The notes under the pieces: model-generated
Told to the model about the DNA's origin: nothing
Database searches by the model: none
What the model saw: only the letters and a program-made list of their open reading frames with translations
Part shown: positions 1-6,740 of the stretch, one piece after another
Layout: each line of letters begins with the position of its first letter
How positions within the stretch are numbered: the first letter of the stretch is position 1
Program-made: the position numbers and the translations under genes
Assembly (NCBI GenBank): GCA_045600765.1
Contig: JAZRYM010000056.1
Location: 1 to 16,706, forward strand
DNA: 16,706 bases
DNA from: RGIG426 sp045600765
GTDB taxonomy: Bacteria; Bacillota; Clostridia; Oscillospirales; Acutalibacteraceae
Direction: 5' to 3'

Positions 1-205
1 CACAAGCACAGCGGATATTGAATTGACTCGAATGGTTGCGAGCATCGAAAATGTCGTCGGGATCAAGCGCCTCGGTGGGCGCCGCAACCGTCTGTGTTGC
101 CGTCACCGTCGGCGACGGCACGCTCTCCGTTGTCGGTGCGGTATTGCAACCCACCGCCGTCAACAGAACAAAACAAAACGACACGACACAAAACAGTTTT
201 TTCAT
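1..205 (-). CDS. Small secreted lipoprotein, N-terminal part only (cut by window edge)
   Basis: Read on the minus strand from the ATG at 205, the first 68 codons are open and run off the window. The N-terminus MKKLFCVVSFCFVLLTAVGC is a lipoprotein signal: two lysines, a hydrophobic stretch, then a lipobox-like AVGC with the acceptor cysteine at residue 20. A Thr/Pro/Val-rich linker follows (about residues 21-45), then a more ordinary sequence beginning LDPDDIFDARNHSSQFNI. The start is supported by a GGAGAG ribosome binding site at 212-217, 6 bases upstream. The mature protein is expected to be anchored to the outer face of the membrane. No functional domain is visible in the part present, so no function is given. 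The linker style resembles that of the SH3b lipoprotein at 7986-8486. The gene may follow the dipeptidase at 522-1916, but 316 bases of repeats separate them. Confidence 0.75.
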   Translation of the reverse strand, partial: MKKLFCVVSFCFVLLTAVGCNTAPTTESVPSPTVTATQTVAAPTEALDPDDIFDARNHSSQFNIRCAC

Positions 206-303
206 AGAAAACTCTCCTTTCATTACCATAACGTTTAAGAGAGCAAATGTATTGGAAAAATCACTATTCACTCTTCACTTTCCCGCACACCCCCGGCGTG
301 TCC

Positions 304-446
304 GTAGGGCAGGGCCTTGGTCCTGCCGTTCCAAAAACATCGCACCGACTAACACCGGCGGGAGCAAGCCCCCGCCCTACGTCATCGTCCAACATTTTCC
401 GCACCCACTACCAGCGTGCGCGTAGGGGACGGCGCCTCGACGTCCC
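304..446. repeat. Cluster of three GC-rich hairpin repeats in the 206-521 gap
   Basis: The 316-base gap between the lipoprotein and the dipeptidase has no convincing gene. It holds three hairpins of one style, each starting or ending with a TAGGG/CCCTA-type edge: GGCAGG/CCTGCC at 308-313 and 322-327; GGCGGG/CCCGCC at 357-362 and 371-376; GGGACG/CGTCCC within 422-446. The last unit (422-446) recurs exactly, in reverse orientation, at 7078-7102 and in split form at 1966-2099. These resemble the dispersed intergenic palindromic repeats common in Clostridia genomes. None has the T-run of an intrinsic terminator. The flanking stretches (218-303 and 447-521) show nothing further that I can support. 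Confidence 0.7.
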
Positions 447-521
447 TTTGTGGAATTCCGCACCCAACCCCCGGCGACACCGTAGGTTTGTGCGACGTTT
501 CGCCCACACCCGCGCCGCTCA

Positions 522-1916
522 TTACTCGCAACAAATCTCCTCAATCGCTTTCGCATAAATGAGGGCGGTTTTCATCCATTTTTCCGTCTCCACCCGCTCG
601 CCCGCGGCGTGAATACGGTTGTCGTCGCCGGGGAACTCCGCGCCGAACGCCACCCCGGTTTTGGTATCGTGCACGTACGTCCCGCCGCCAATCGCAACCG
701 CGCGGCCCGGCGTGCCCGTCACCTGCTCATACACGCCTAAAAGCGTTTGCACAAGCGGGCTTTCCTCCGGCACGTGATGCGGCTCGGCACCCGTCGCCGA
801 CAGCGAAAATCCCTCCCGCGCGGCAGAGAGCGAAAGCGCGGTTTTCATCCCGTCAAGCGTCTCGCACACGGGGAATCGAATGTCAAATTCCGCCTCCATC
901 CGCTCCTCGGTAAAGGTGAGCAAATCGAGCGAGGCGGTAAGCGCGCCCGACTCCTTGTCGACACGGCACACGCCGAGCGACGTGCCGTCCGTTTCGCCGA
1001 GCGGGAACAACCGCGCAAGGGCGCGAATCCCGTCCGCGCCGTCACACGCCGAAAGCGGAAGCGATGCCACCACGCGCAGTAACGCGCACAAGGCGTTGAC
1101 GCCCTCCTCCGGTGTGGAAGCGTGCGCCGCGCGCCCGTACACGGTCAGCACCGTGTAGTCGCCGTCCTCCGCGACCTCCACACGCACGGCATCGGGAAGC
1201 GCCACCTTGTCGCACAAAGCGGACAGTTCCGCCGCCGAAAACCCGCGAAGTGTCGCCACTGCGCGTTCCGGCACGGCGTTAATCGCCACGCCCGCGTCGA
1301 TGTTGACCACCGCTTTCGGTGCCACCGTCGGCGAAAACGCGCGTGTCAACTTGCCCTGCACCCGTCCTTTTTCAATGTGAATCACGGGGAACTCCGCATC
1401 GGGTGTAAACAGCAATTTCGGCAAACTCTCGCGGGCGGTGTAGTAGTCCATATCCTCCCACCCCGTCTCCTCCGCGCAACCGGCAATCAGCCGCACTCCG
1501 CGGACAAGCGGTTTGCCCGTCGAAAGCACCGCGAGCAGTGCATACAGCGCGGCAACGGTAGGGCCTTTGTCGTCCATCGCTCCGCGCCCGTAAAGAAACC
1601 CGCCGCGCTCGGTCAAGGTGAACGGGTCGGTGTCCCACCCCTCGCCGGCGGGCACCACGTCCAAGTGGCACAAAATGCCGAGCGGCGCGGTTTGGTCGCC
1701 GATTTCCGCCACGCCGACGTAGTTATCGACATTGCGCACGGCAAGTCCTTTTTTCTCGCACAGCCGCAAAAAGGTGTCAAGCGCGCGCTTGACCCCCTCG
1801 CCGAACGGCGCATTTGCGGTCGGCTCGCCGCGCACGCTGTCGCACGCCACCAAGGCGGCAAGCGCCGTTTTCATCTCCGCCTTATGCTCTTTTAAGAAGG
1901 ATTTGAGTTCATCCAT
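522..1916 (-). CDS. pepV: PepV/Sapep-type M20 dipeptidase (metal-dependent)
   Basis: The 464-residue product is close to the usual length of PepV-like dipeptidases of peptidase family M20, which cleave dipeptides, often with an N-terminal Xaa and broad specificity, in the cytoplasm using two metal ions. The metal and catalytic set is visible: H84 with D86 in LCHLDVVPAGEGWDTDPF, D115 in GRGAMDDKGP, the Glu pair E149-E150 in GCAEETGWEDMDYY, D173 in FTPDAEFP, and H436 in GDDNRIHAAGE near the C-terminus. The open frame continues upstream to 2129, but that extension is arginine-rich translation of an intergenic repeat. The ATG at 1916 has a GGAGG at 1924-1928, 7 bases away, so it is the start used here. 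There is no clear intrinsic terminator downstream. Its role is probably peptide nutrient use. The exact substrate is not shown by the sequence, and the symbol follows family resemblance. Confidence 0.88.
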   Translation of the reverse strand: MDELKSFLKEHKAEMKTALAALVACDSVRGEPTANAPFGEGVKRALDTFLRLCEKKGLAVRNVDNYVGVAEIGDQTAPLGILCHLDVVPAGEGWDTDPFTLTERGGFLYGRGAMDDKGPTVAALYALLAVLSTGKPLVRGVRLIAGCAEETGWEDMDYYTARESLPKLLFTPDAEFPVIHIEKGRVQGKLTRAFSPTVAPKAVVNIDAGVAINAVPERAVATLRGFSAAELSALCDKVALPDAVRVEVAEDGDYTVLTVYGRAAHASTPEEGVNALCALLRVVASLPLSACDGADGIRALARLFPLGETDGTSLGVCRVDKESGALTASLDLLTFTEERMEAEFDIRFPVCETLDGMKTALSLSAAREGFSLSATGAEPHHVPEESPLVQTLLGVYEQVTGTPGRAVAIGGGTYVHDTKTGVAFGAEFPGDDNRIHAAGERVETEKWMKTALIYAKAIEEICCE

Positions 1917-1960
1917 CGTGTGTCCTCCGTTTTTCTGGATTTTTACACTTGCGCACGGCG

Positions 1961-2110
1961 TGCGCGTAGGAGACGGCGTCCAGTTGCGGTGCCCAAACCG
2001 CCTAATGTGCCTGTTGGCACGGCGGTTTGACCGCTGCCATAACTCCGCCTCGCTGTATCCGCCACCGGCGGCGCTCGGCTCCGTTAGCCTCGACGTCCCT
2101 TGTGGGATTT
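1961..2110 (+). repeat. Dispersed hairpin repeat, copy split by a 109-base insert
   Basis: The left half of the 25-base repeat seen at 422-446 appears at 1966-1978 (GTAGGAGACGGCG, one base different). The right half CCTCGACGTCCC is at 2088-2099. Between them lie 109 bases (1979-2087) absent from the other copies. The insert has its own hairpin: AAACCGCC at about 2006 pairs with GGCGGTTT, and inside it GTGCC pairs with GGCAC around TGTT. The homology with copy 1 extends left through GCGTGCGC. On the right, both copies continue into a (T)TGTGG(G/A)ATT stretch. This fills most of the gap between the dipeptidase and the small membrane protein. Confidence 0.65.
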
Positions 2111-2132
2111 CGCGCCTCAACCGCGGCAACCG

Positions 2133-2279
2133 TTAAAACAAGCCAAGCCTAAAACTCCACCCAAAGTTCCAGATGTTGATGTCACAGCCATTTATCAAAA
2201 ACACCACAAACAAAATAACCGCGAGCCCGCCGAAAAACAGTTTGCGATAAAATTTTTGCTTACTCGGTTTTTTCGCCAT
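2133..2279 (-). CDS. Small single-pass membrane protein, 48 residues, unknown function
   Basis: The predicted protein begins MAKKPSKQKFYRKLFFGG. It has a strongly basic N-terminal tail (residues 3-13), one hydrophobic segment (about residues 14-30, LFFGGLAVILFVVFLIN) and a short aromatic C-terminus. By the positive-inside rule, the basic end should face the cytoplasm. The ATG at 2279 is chosen because AAAGGGG lies 9 bases upstream. An in-frame ATG at 2300 has no ribosome binding site and lies against the aldolase terminator. The gene sits between fbaA and the dipeptidase on the same strand, but after a strong terminator, so it needs read-through or its own promoter, and none is clear. I do not recognise a family. 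It could be a real small protein or a fortuitous frame; the basic tail plus membrane segment favours a real gene. Confidence 0.5.
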   Translation of the reverse strand: MAKKPSKQKFYRKLFFGGLAVILFVVFLINGCDINIWNFGWSFRLGLF

Positions 2280-2305
2280 ACCGCATTTCCCCTTTCCCAT
2301 AGTAA

Positions 2306-2339
2306 AAAAACCGCCCACCGATTGGGGTGGGCGGTTTTT
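2306..2339 (-). terminator. Intrinsic terminator after fbaA
   Basis: A near-perfect inverted repeat of 14 bases per arm (2306-2319 and 2326-2339) has a GC core CCGCCCACC/GGTGGGCGG, a 6-base loop and A/T tails. On the minus strand the stem is followed by a T-run. It begins 12 bases past the fbaA stop, so it ends the aldolase transcript. Because the arms are symmetrical with A and T tails, it could also act for transcripts coming from the other side. Confidence 0.9.
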
Positions 2340-2350
2340 GTTCACGCAAC

Positions 2351-3214
2351 TTACGCTTTGCCGACAGAACCGAACAGTTCCATCTTCTCTTTGACGGTCG
2401 CTTTGATTGCCTCGAAGCCGGGTGCGAGCAGTTTGCGCGGGTCGTAACCTTTGCCCTGCTGGTCTTTGCCCTCTTCAATGTATTTGCGGGTCGCCGCGGC
2501 GAAGCTCAACTGGCACTCGGTGTTCACGTTGATTTTGGACACGCCGAGGGAGATGGCTTTTTTAATCATATCCGCCGGGATGCCGGTACCACCGTGGAGC
2601 ACGAGCGGCATCTCGCCGACTTTCGCGTTGATGGATTCCAACACGTCAAAACGAAGTCCCGGCCAGCCTTCCGGATATTTGCCGTGGATGTTGCCGATAC
2701 CGGCGGCGAGCATCGTGATACCGAGGCCGGCAATCGCTTTGCACTCGTCCGGGTCGGCGCATTCGCCCATGCTGACAACGCCGTCTTCTTCGCCGCCGAT
2801 GCCGCCGACTTCGGCTTCAAGGGACATCCCTTTTTCGCCGGTCACCGCCACGAGCTCTTTGGTTTTCGCGACGTTCTCGTCAATCGGGTATTTGGAGCCG
2901 TCAAACATAACCGAGGAGAAGCCCGCCTCAATGCATTTGTAGCAGCCTTCGTAACTGCCGTGGTCGAGGTGGAGCGCCACCGGCACGGTGATGTTCTGCT
3001 CTTCAATCAGGCCTTTAACCATACCGACGATGGTTTTGTAGCCGCCCATGTATTTGCCCGCGCCCTCGGACACACCGAGAATCACCGGGGAATTGAGTTC
3101 TTGGGCAGTGAGCAGGATGGCTTTCGTCCATTCCAGGTTGTTGATGTTGAAAGCGCCGACGGCATAGTGACCGGCACGGGCTTTTTGCATCATTTCTTTT
3201 GCCGAAACTAACAT
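2351..3214 (-). CDS. fbaA: Class II fructose-bisphosphate aldolase
   Basis: This 287-residue protein matches the Bacillus-type zinc-dependent class II aldolases. It reversibly cleaves fructose 1,6-bisphosphate to dihydroxyacetone phosphate and glyceraldehyde 3-phosphate in glycolysis and gluconeogenesis. Visible signatures: VALHLDHGSYEGC with catalytic D84 and zinc ligand H85; LEAEVGGIGGEED (residues 132-144); GNIHGKYPEGWPGL with zinc ligand H177; LVLHGGTGIP with zinc ligand H207; and INVNTECQ (228-235), which contacts phosphate. Two ATGs compete at the start. The one at 3223 is only 1 base from the GGAGG at 3225-3229. The one at 3214 is 10 bases from it and gives the usual N-terminus MLVSAKEMM, so it is preferred. 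The gene is flanked by its own promoter and terminator and is therefore probably monocistronic. Confidence 0.97.
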   Translation of the reverse strand: MLVSAKEMMQKARAGHYAVGAFNINNLEWTKAILLTAQELNSPVILGVSEGAGKYMGGYKTIVGMVKGLIEEQNITVPVALHLDHGSYEGCYKCIEAGFSSVMFDGSKYPIDENVAKTKELVAVTGEKGMSLEAEVGGIGGEEDGVVSMGECADPDECKAIAGLGITMLAAGIGNIHGKYPEGWPGLRFDVLESINAKVGEMPLVLHGGTGIPADMIKKAISLGVSKINVNTECQLSFAAATRKYIEEGKDQQGKGYDPRKLLAPGFEAIKATVKEKMELFGSVGKA

Positions 3215-3251
3215 AATTAACATACCTCCATAATTTTTAGGTTCTGGTAAT

Positions 3252-3279
3252 ATTATACACCGTTTTTCACAAATTGCAA
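3252..3279 (-). promoter_or_regulatory. Sigma-A-type promoter for fbaA
   Basis: On the minus strand there is a -35 box TTGCAA (3274-3279), a 16-base spacer and a consensus -10 box TATAAT (3252-3257). It lies about 38 bases upstream of the fbaA start. No obvious operator palindrome surrounds it. Confidence 0.8.
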
Positions 3280-3356
3280 GGGAAAACGAACGGATTTAGG
3301 GAAAAATTTGAGAAAGTGGTGTTTTTCCGTCCGACGGCAAACGCAGATAAGACCAT

Positions 3357-3629
3357 TCACCGAAACAAATCCGACGGCGCCGCCTGATTTTCCGATTCGT
3401 TCAGCCGTTCGATTTCCAAAAGCACCGTACTGGGACGTTCTCCGATAGCAAGACATATACGATAAAACGTCTCCAACGTCGGCTTGCGCTCACCTCGCTC
3501 GATAGCGCTCAAATGCGTTCGACCGATACACGCAAATCCGCTGACAACTTCCTGAGATAAACGTTTGCGATTACGAAACATCGCCAACACGGTTCCCACC
3601 GTCACAGGGTCTAACATCGTTTCATTCAT
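3357..3629 (-). CDS. XRE-family helix-turn-helix regulator, 90 residues
   Basis: The protein is a stand-alone Cro/C1-type (HTH_3) DNA-binding domain. Residues 11-72 carry the five-helix pattern, with the turn and recognition region LSQEVVSGFACIGRTHLSAIERGERKPTL split around residues 25-52. A short charged tail follows (73-90). The start at 3629 is chosen because GAGGTG lies 6 bases upstream; upstream in-frame ATGs (3647, 3692) have no ribosome binding site. It is transcribed divergently from the dockerin-repeat gene, with 119 bases between the starts, so it may control that gene, itself or both. This is inference from position only. There is no effector domain, so any signal sensing is not visible. 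The HTH is somewhat unusual in having Cys34 between the helices. Confidence 0.82.
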   Translation of the reverse strand: MNETMLDPVTVGTVLAMFRNRKRLSQEVVSGFACIGRTHLSAIERGERKPTLETFYRICLAIGERPSTVLLEIERLNESENQAAPSDLFR

Positions 3630-3685
3630 CTCCCACACCTCATACATAGTGTAAAAGATTTCTCTGCGTTTTATGAATACATATG

Positions 3686-3714
3686 TTGACAAATGAACAT
3701 TTATGTGTTATTCT
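3686..3714 (+). promoter_or_regulatory. Promoter of the dockerin-repeat gene
   Basis: A consensus -35 TTGACA (3686-3691), 17-base spacer and -10 TATTCT (3709-3714) give a predicted transcript start near 3721. A strong GAGGAGGA ribosome binding site follows at 3733-3740, 8 bases before the ATG at 3749. A palindromic ACATATGT directly overlaps the upstream edge of the -35 box (about 3679-3686). It could be part of an operator for the divergent XRE regulator, but this is speculative. Confidence 0.8.
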
Positions 3715-3748
3715 TTGTACACAATATACACTGAGGAGGACTATAAAA

Positions 3749-6679
3749 ATGAAAAAATCCCTACCCATCCTGCTCACCCTCGCGCTTGCGGTTATCGCGG
3801 CGGCGGGAATGACCGTTTTCGCCGCGGCGGAAACGCAAGCCACCACCGAAGTGGTGGAGATTTCCTACGGCGATGCGAACGGCGACGGCGCGGTGAATAT
3901 GAAAGACGTGCTGACCGTGCGTAAATACGTGGCGGGGTTGTCGGTCAAAATCGACCTTGTCGCCGCGGATACGAACGGTGACGGTGCGGTGAATATGAAA
4001 GACGTGCTGACCGTTCGCAAATTCGTGGCGAATATTATTCCCGTCATCAACGGTGGCAAAACCGAGCCGACGAGTGCGCCGACAACCGAGCCGACTGCAA
4101 CGGCGACCGAACCGACTGCGACGGCGACCGAACCGACTGCGACGGAAACCGGCACGGAATCCACTGCCACCACAACGGAAACGAGCGGCACAAACCCGAC
4201 CAGCGGGACGAACCCGACCACTGCGCCGACTACCGAGCCGACGAGTGGGACGAACCCGACGGCTGCACCGACTACCGAGCCGACCAGCGGGAGCAACCCG
4301 ACGAGCGGCACGAACCCGACAACCGAGCCGACCACTGCGCCGACTACCGAGCCGAAAAATGCGCTGTTGGCGAAATCGGTGTGCCACAATAGCGACGGCA
4401 GCTCGTATGTAGAACGCGAATACACCTACGACGAAAACGGGAACCAGACGAGTGAACGCTGGTACAACGCCGACGGCAGCGTGGATGGTTGGGTCGAATA
4501 CACCTACGACGCGAACGGGAACCAGTTGACTGCTACCTACTATGACGCCGACGGCAGCGTGGATGGTTGGGTCGAATACACCTACGACGCGAACGGGAAC
4601 CAGACGAGTGAGCGACACTACAACGAAGACGGCAGCGTGGATGGGGGGGAAGAATATACCTACGACGCGAACGGGAACCAGACGAGTAGACGCTGCTACA
4701 ACGCCGACGGCAGCGTGTGGTGGGAAAATTCTTGGGATGCCACCTACGACGCGAACGGGAACCAGACGAGTGAACGCGGGTACAACGACGACGGCAGCGT
4801 GTGGTGGGGTTCTTACTACACATGGGATGCCACCTACGACGCGAACGGGAACCAGACGAGTGAGCGACACTACAACGAAGACGGCAGCTCGTATGTGAGG
4901 GTTGAATCCACCTACGACGAAAACGGGAACGAGACGAGTGTTCGCTGCTATAACGCCGACGGCAGCGTGGATTGGTGGAATTCTTGGGATGCCACCTACG
5001 ACGCGAACGGGAATAGAACGAGTGAGCGCGCATATAACGAGGACGGCAGTGTGGATTGGGATAATTACTTCCATACCTGGGATGCTACTTATGATGAAAA
5101 CGGAAACTGTCTCAGCACACGATACTATAACGAAGATGGCAGTATTGACTGGGATTTTTGGAGCATTAAAGGTTATGGTTATGACGTGACATGGTTCCGC
5201 GTGACGATAGATGTCACCTATGACGCGAACGGGAATGAGTTGACTGCTACCTACTACAACGCCGACGGAAGCGTGAATTATTGGTACGAATACATCTACC
5301 TCAACCGCTCCGCACCGACGACCGTCTGCTACCCCAAAAACGCGCTGTTGGCGAAAGAAGTGCACCACAATAGCGACGGCAGCGTGGATTGGGAGTATTC
5401 TTGGGATTATACCTACGACGCAAACGGGAACTGCACGAGTTCTCGCCACTACAACGCCGACGGCAGCGTGGATTGTTGGGAAGAATACACCTACGACGAA
5501 AACGGGAACCGGACGAGTGTTCGCCGCTACAACGCCGACGGCAGCGTGAATTGGCGGAATTCTTACGATTACACCTACGACGCAAACGGGAACAAAACGA
5601 GTCCTCGCCACTACAACGCCGTCGGCAGCGTGGATTGGGATTCTTCCGATACATGGGATGACACCTACGACGCAAACGGAAACCAGACGAGTGAACGCGA
5701 GTACAACGCCGACGGCAGCGTGGATTGGCGGAATTCTTACGATTACACCTACGACGCGAACGGGAACCGGCCGAGTGAACGCTACTACAACGCCGACGGC
5801 AGCGTGGATTGGGAATGGTCTTGGGATACCACCTACGACGCGAACGGGAACTGCACGAGTTATCGCCGCTACAACGCCGACGGCAGCGTGGATTGGCTTC
5901 GGTCTTGGGATGCCACCTACGACGCAAGCGGGAACGCGTTGACTTATACCTACCACAACGCCGACGGCAGCGTGTGGTATTGGTGTGAATACACCTACGA
6001 CGAAAACAGGAACCTGATGAGCAGACGCTGCTACAACGCCGACGGCAGCTCGTATGTGGCATACGAATACACCTACGACGCGAACGGGAACGAGACGAGT
6101 AGACGCGGCTACAACGCCGATGGCAGCGTAGATTGGTGGGAAGAATACACCTACGACGCAAACGGGAATCAAACGAGTTCTCGCTACTACAACGACGACG
6201 GCAGCGTAGATTGGGAACAGTCTTACGATTACACCTATGATGCGAACGGGAACCAGACGAGTTATCGGGAATACAACGCCGACGGCAGCGTAGATTGGTG
6301 GAATTCTTACGATTACACCTACGACGCAAACGGGAATCAAACGAGTTCTCGCTACTACAAAGCCGACGGCAGCGTGGATTGGGAACAGTCTTACGTTTAC
6401 ACCTACGACGCGAACGGGAACCAGACGAGTTATCGCTGCTACAACGCCGACGGCAGCGTGGATTATTGGTGTGAATCCACCTACGACGAAAACGGGAACC
6501 AGTTGACCGAAACCTATTTCAACGCCGACGGCAGCGTGGATTGGATTTGGTCTGGGGATGCCACCTACGATGCGAACGGGAACCAGACGAGTTATCGCCG
6601 CTACAACGCCGACGGCAGCGTGTGGTATTGGGTTGAATTCATCTATCTAAACCGCTCCGCACCGGAAAAAGCAGAATAA
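3749..6679 (+). CDS. Secreted protein: N-terminal type I dockerin, Thr/Pro linker, 25 YD/RHS-like repeats
   Basis: This 976-residue protein has four visible parts. Residues 1-27 form a Sec signal peptide (MKKSLPILLTLALAV..., with a likely cut after FAAA). Residues 41-96 form a type I dockerin: two near-identical EF-hand-like repeats, with calcium ligands D42, N44, D46, D53 and D74, N76, D78, D85, each followed by a VLTVRKYVA-type helix. Dockerins bind cohesins on scaffoldins, so this protein may be held in an extracellular cohesin complex. Residues 103-202 are a Thr/Pro/Glu/Gly linker. Residues 203-970 hold 25 units of consensus TYDANGNQTSxRxYNADGSVDW, resembling YD/RHS repeats. They fall into two super-blocks (10 and 15 units), each opening with KNALLAK and closing with IYLNRSAP. 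There is no toxin tip, hyaluronidase-type or catalytic domain, so it is more likely a structural or binding protein than an RHS toxin. The start at 3749 is set by the signal peptide and the ribosome binding site. Confidence 0.85.
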   Translation: MKKSLPILLTLALAVIAAAGMTVFAAAETQATTEVVEISYGDANGDGAVNMKDVLTVRKYVAGLSVKIDLVAADTNGDGAVNMKDVLTVRKFVANIIPVINGGKTEPTSAPTTEPTATATEPTATATEPTATETGTESTATTTETSGTNPTSGTNPTTAPTTEPTSGTNPTAAPTTEPTSGSNPTSGTNPTTEPTTAPTTEPKNALLAKSVCHNSDGSSYVEREYTYDENGNQTSERWYNADGSVDGWVEYTYDANGNQLTATYYDADGSVDGWVEYTYDANGNQTSERHYNEDGSVDGGEEYTYDANGNQTSRRCYNADGSVWWENSWDATYDANGNQTSERGYNDDGSVWWGSYYTWDATYDANGNQTSERHYNEDGSSYVRVESTYDENGNETSVRCYNADGSVDWWNSWDATYDANGNRTSERAYNEDGSVDWDNYFHTWDATYDENGNCLSTRYYNEDGSIDWDFWSIKGYGYDVTWFRVTIDVTYDANGNELTATYYNADGSVNYWYEYIYLNRSAPTTVCYPKNALLAKEVHHNSDGSVDWEYSWDYTYDANGNCTSSRHYNADGSVDCWEEYTYDENGNRTSVRRYNADGSVNWRNSYDYTYDANGNKTSPRHYNAVGSVDWDSSDTWDDTYDANGNQTSEREYNADGSVDWRNSYDYTYDANGNRPSERYYNADGSVDWEWSWDTTYDANGNCTSYRRYNADGSVDWLRSWDATYDASGNALTYTYHNADGSVWYWCEYTYDENRNLMSRRCYNADGSSYVAYEYTYDANGNETSRRGYNADGSVDWWEEYTYDANGNQTSSRYYNDDGSVDWEQSYDYTYDANGNQTSYREYNADGSVDWWNSYDYTYDANGNQTSSRYYKADGSVDWEQSYVYTYDANGNQTSYRCYNADGSVDYWCESTYDENGNQLTETYFNADGSVDWIWSGDATYDANGNQTSYRRYNADGSVWYWVEFIYLNRSAPEKAE
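4355..6667 (+). repeat. Tandem coding repeat array of 25 units in two super-blocks
   Basis: The DNA behind the YD-like protein repeats is a minisatellite-like array with units of about 78-90 bases. The cores CTACGACGCGAACGGGAAC and CAACGCCGACGGCAGCGTG are nearly invariant. Block A is 4355-5335 and block B is 5336-6667. Both start with codons for KNALLAK and end with IYLNRSAP, which looks like a duplication of a whole repeat cassette followed by unequal expansion. High base-level identity between units points to recent expansion or gene conversion. Unit length varies between 26 and about 31 residues because the segment after DGSVDW differs; one unit at 5087-5215 is 43 residues long. Confidence 0.9.
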
Positions 6680-6685
6680 CGCAAC

Positions 6686-6720
6686 ACAGCCCCTCGCAGA
6701 CGTGAGGGGCTGTTCGTTTG
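6686..6720 (+). terminator. Intrinsic terminator of the dockerin-repeat gene
   Basis: A 10-base stem ACAGCCCCTC/GAGGGGCTGT (6686-6695 and 6704-6713) with an 8-base loop begins 6 bases after the stop codon. It is followed by a modest T-rich tail (TCGTTTG). The tail is weak, but the placement and stem support termination. Confidence 0.75.
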
Positions 6721-6740
6721 TCCGTCTCTGTAATGGGGAT

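Noticed and set aside
36..425. Plus-strand frames across the first 560 bases
   Set aside because: They run antisense to the lipoprotein start and through hairpin repeats, and show no start signals or family features.
1917..2129. A 71-residue N-terminal extension of the dipeptidase
   Set aside because: The extension is arginine-rich translation of the split intergenic repeat, and the internal ATG at 1916 has a well-placed GGAGG.
3253..3456. A 67-codon minus-strand frame between the XRE gene and fbaA
   Set aside because: It overlaps both the end of the XRE gene and the fbaA promoter, and has no ribosome binding site.
3761..6340. An 859-codon open frame antisense to the dockerin-repeat gene, plus a 342-codon one at 5301-6329
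   Set aside because: Both arise because the coding repeats on the plus strand use the same codons again and again, so stop-free frames repeat on the other strand. They have no ribosome binding site, and their translations are low-complexity Val/Arg-rich strings.
4355..6667. Repeat array considered as a CRISPR array or a diversity-generating retroelement target
   Set aside because: The repeats are coding, in frame and joined without non-coding spacers, so it is not CRISPR. There is no reverse transcriptase or template repeat in the window to support a retroelement.
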